This document shows, piece by piece, positions 6,160-6,353 of a stretch of 6,353 bases of DNA. Position 1 is the first letter of the stretch, and the number at the start of each line of letters is the position of its first letter. The translations under genes were made by a program, and so were the position numbers. The notes below the pieces were generated by a model, which did not search any database, was not told where the DNA came from, and was given only the letters and a program-made list of their open reading frames with translations. The stretch is from Microcaldota archaeon (GTDB taxonomy: Archaea; Micrarchaeota; Micrarchaeia; Anstonellales; Bilamarchaeaceae), in assembly GCA_023247345.1 (NCBI GenBank), contig JAHFGR010000076.1, forward strand, positions 1 to 6,353, written 5' to 3'.

Positions 6160-6353
6160 TCTCGCCTAAATGGAAAATTTGCGCTTCTTTGAGCAATAAT
6201 TGTTGCAGTATCTAAAGCTTCTGCAAATGGAAGTGTTGCTAATGCTGCATCTAATTTTGCCATCTCTAAAATGCGAGGATCGCGGATAGTTTCTCCGTTA
6301 TCATTTAGTGTTTGTAAAGCTACTTGTACAATAGTGCCTTCTTCGAGCGAGTA
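6156..6353 (-). CDS. Unrecognised protein, C-terminal part (partial)
   Basis: A minus-strand frame is open from the right edge (6353) to a TAA at 6158-6156, giving 65 residues with no start needed inside the window. The sequence is soluble and helical-looking, with RDPRILEMAKLDAALATL near the middle and ending in ANFPFRRD. It has a clean protein-like composition with alternating hydrophobic helices. Its codon use differs from the plus-strand genes: all five Ile codons are ATT or ATC (none ATA) and three of five Arg codons are CGN. Its stop overlaps the stop of the convergent membrane-protein gene within the TTAA at 6156-6159. I do not recognise the family and see no functional motif. Nothing else in 6160-6353 suggests a plus-strand gene. 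It is probably a neighbour outside the ATPase operon. Confidence 0.65.
   Translation of the reverse strand, partial: YSLEEGTIVQVALQTLNDNGETIRDPRILEMAKLDAALATLPFAEALDTATIIAQRSANFPFRRD

Overview
The window looks archaeal, and a DPANN-type lineage is plausible but unproven. It is AT-rich, uses ATA (Ile) and AGA (Arg) heavily, has strong GGAGG/GAGGT ribosome binding sites, and is packed with genes on one strand. It encodes a HerA/VirB4-type ATPase next to small membrane and coiled-coil proteins of a kind seen in archaea. No rRNA, tRNA, CRISPR array, transposase or integrase is visible.

Layout. Positions 3-272 hold the 3' end of a gene whose product resembles the small N-terminal accessory domain of VirB4 ATPases. 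After 53 nt comes a HerA/VirB4-like ATPase (326-1891) with a helical C-terminal extension. A 100-nt gap with three consecutive hairpins leads to a 100-residue protein (1992-2294) that is a free-standing paralogue of that extension. Next, nearly without gaps, are a degenerate zinc-ribbon protein with two membrane segments (2297-2755) and a coiled-coil/winged-helix protein (2756-3529). A 74-nt leader with mutually exclusive pairings precedes an 851-residue membrane protein (3604-6159) with a 512-residue outside domain and a cytoplasmic winged-helix-like tail. A minus-strand gene (6156-6353, partial) converges and overlaps it at the stop codons.

How the genes may work together. The plus-strand genes look like one operon for an envelope-spanning, ATP-driven machine: a cytoplasmic motor with a detached N-domain, a free copy of its C-terminal module, a membrane partner with a zinc-ribbon head, a coiled-coil adaptor, and a large receptor or scaffold exposed outside. 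This resembles conjugation or type IV secretion logic, but no relaxase, coupling protein, VirB6-like channel or pilin lies in the window, so the substrate (DNA or protein) is unknown. I cannot match the set to a named system.

The most striking sequence signal is an 83-bp direct repeat (80/83 identical, 56 bp of it perfect) at the 3' ends of the ATPase and the small paralogue. The adjoining parts of the same two domains are only about 35% identical in protein. This points to recent gene conversion or an extra nucleotide-level constraint.
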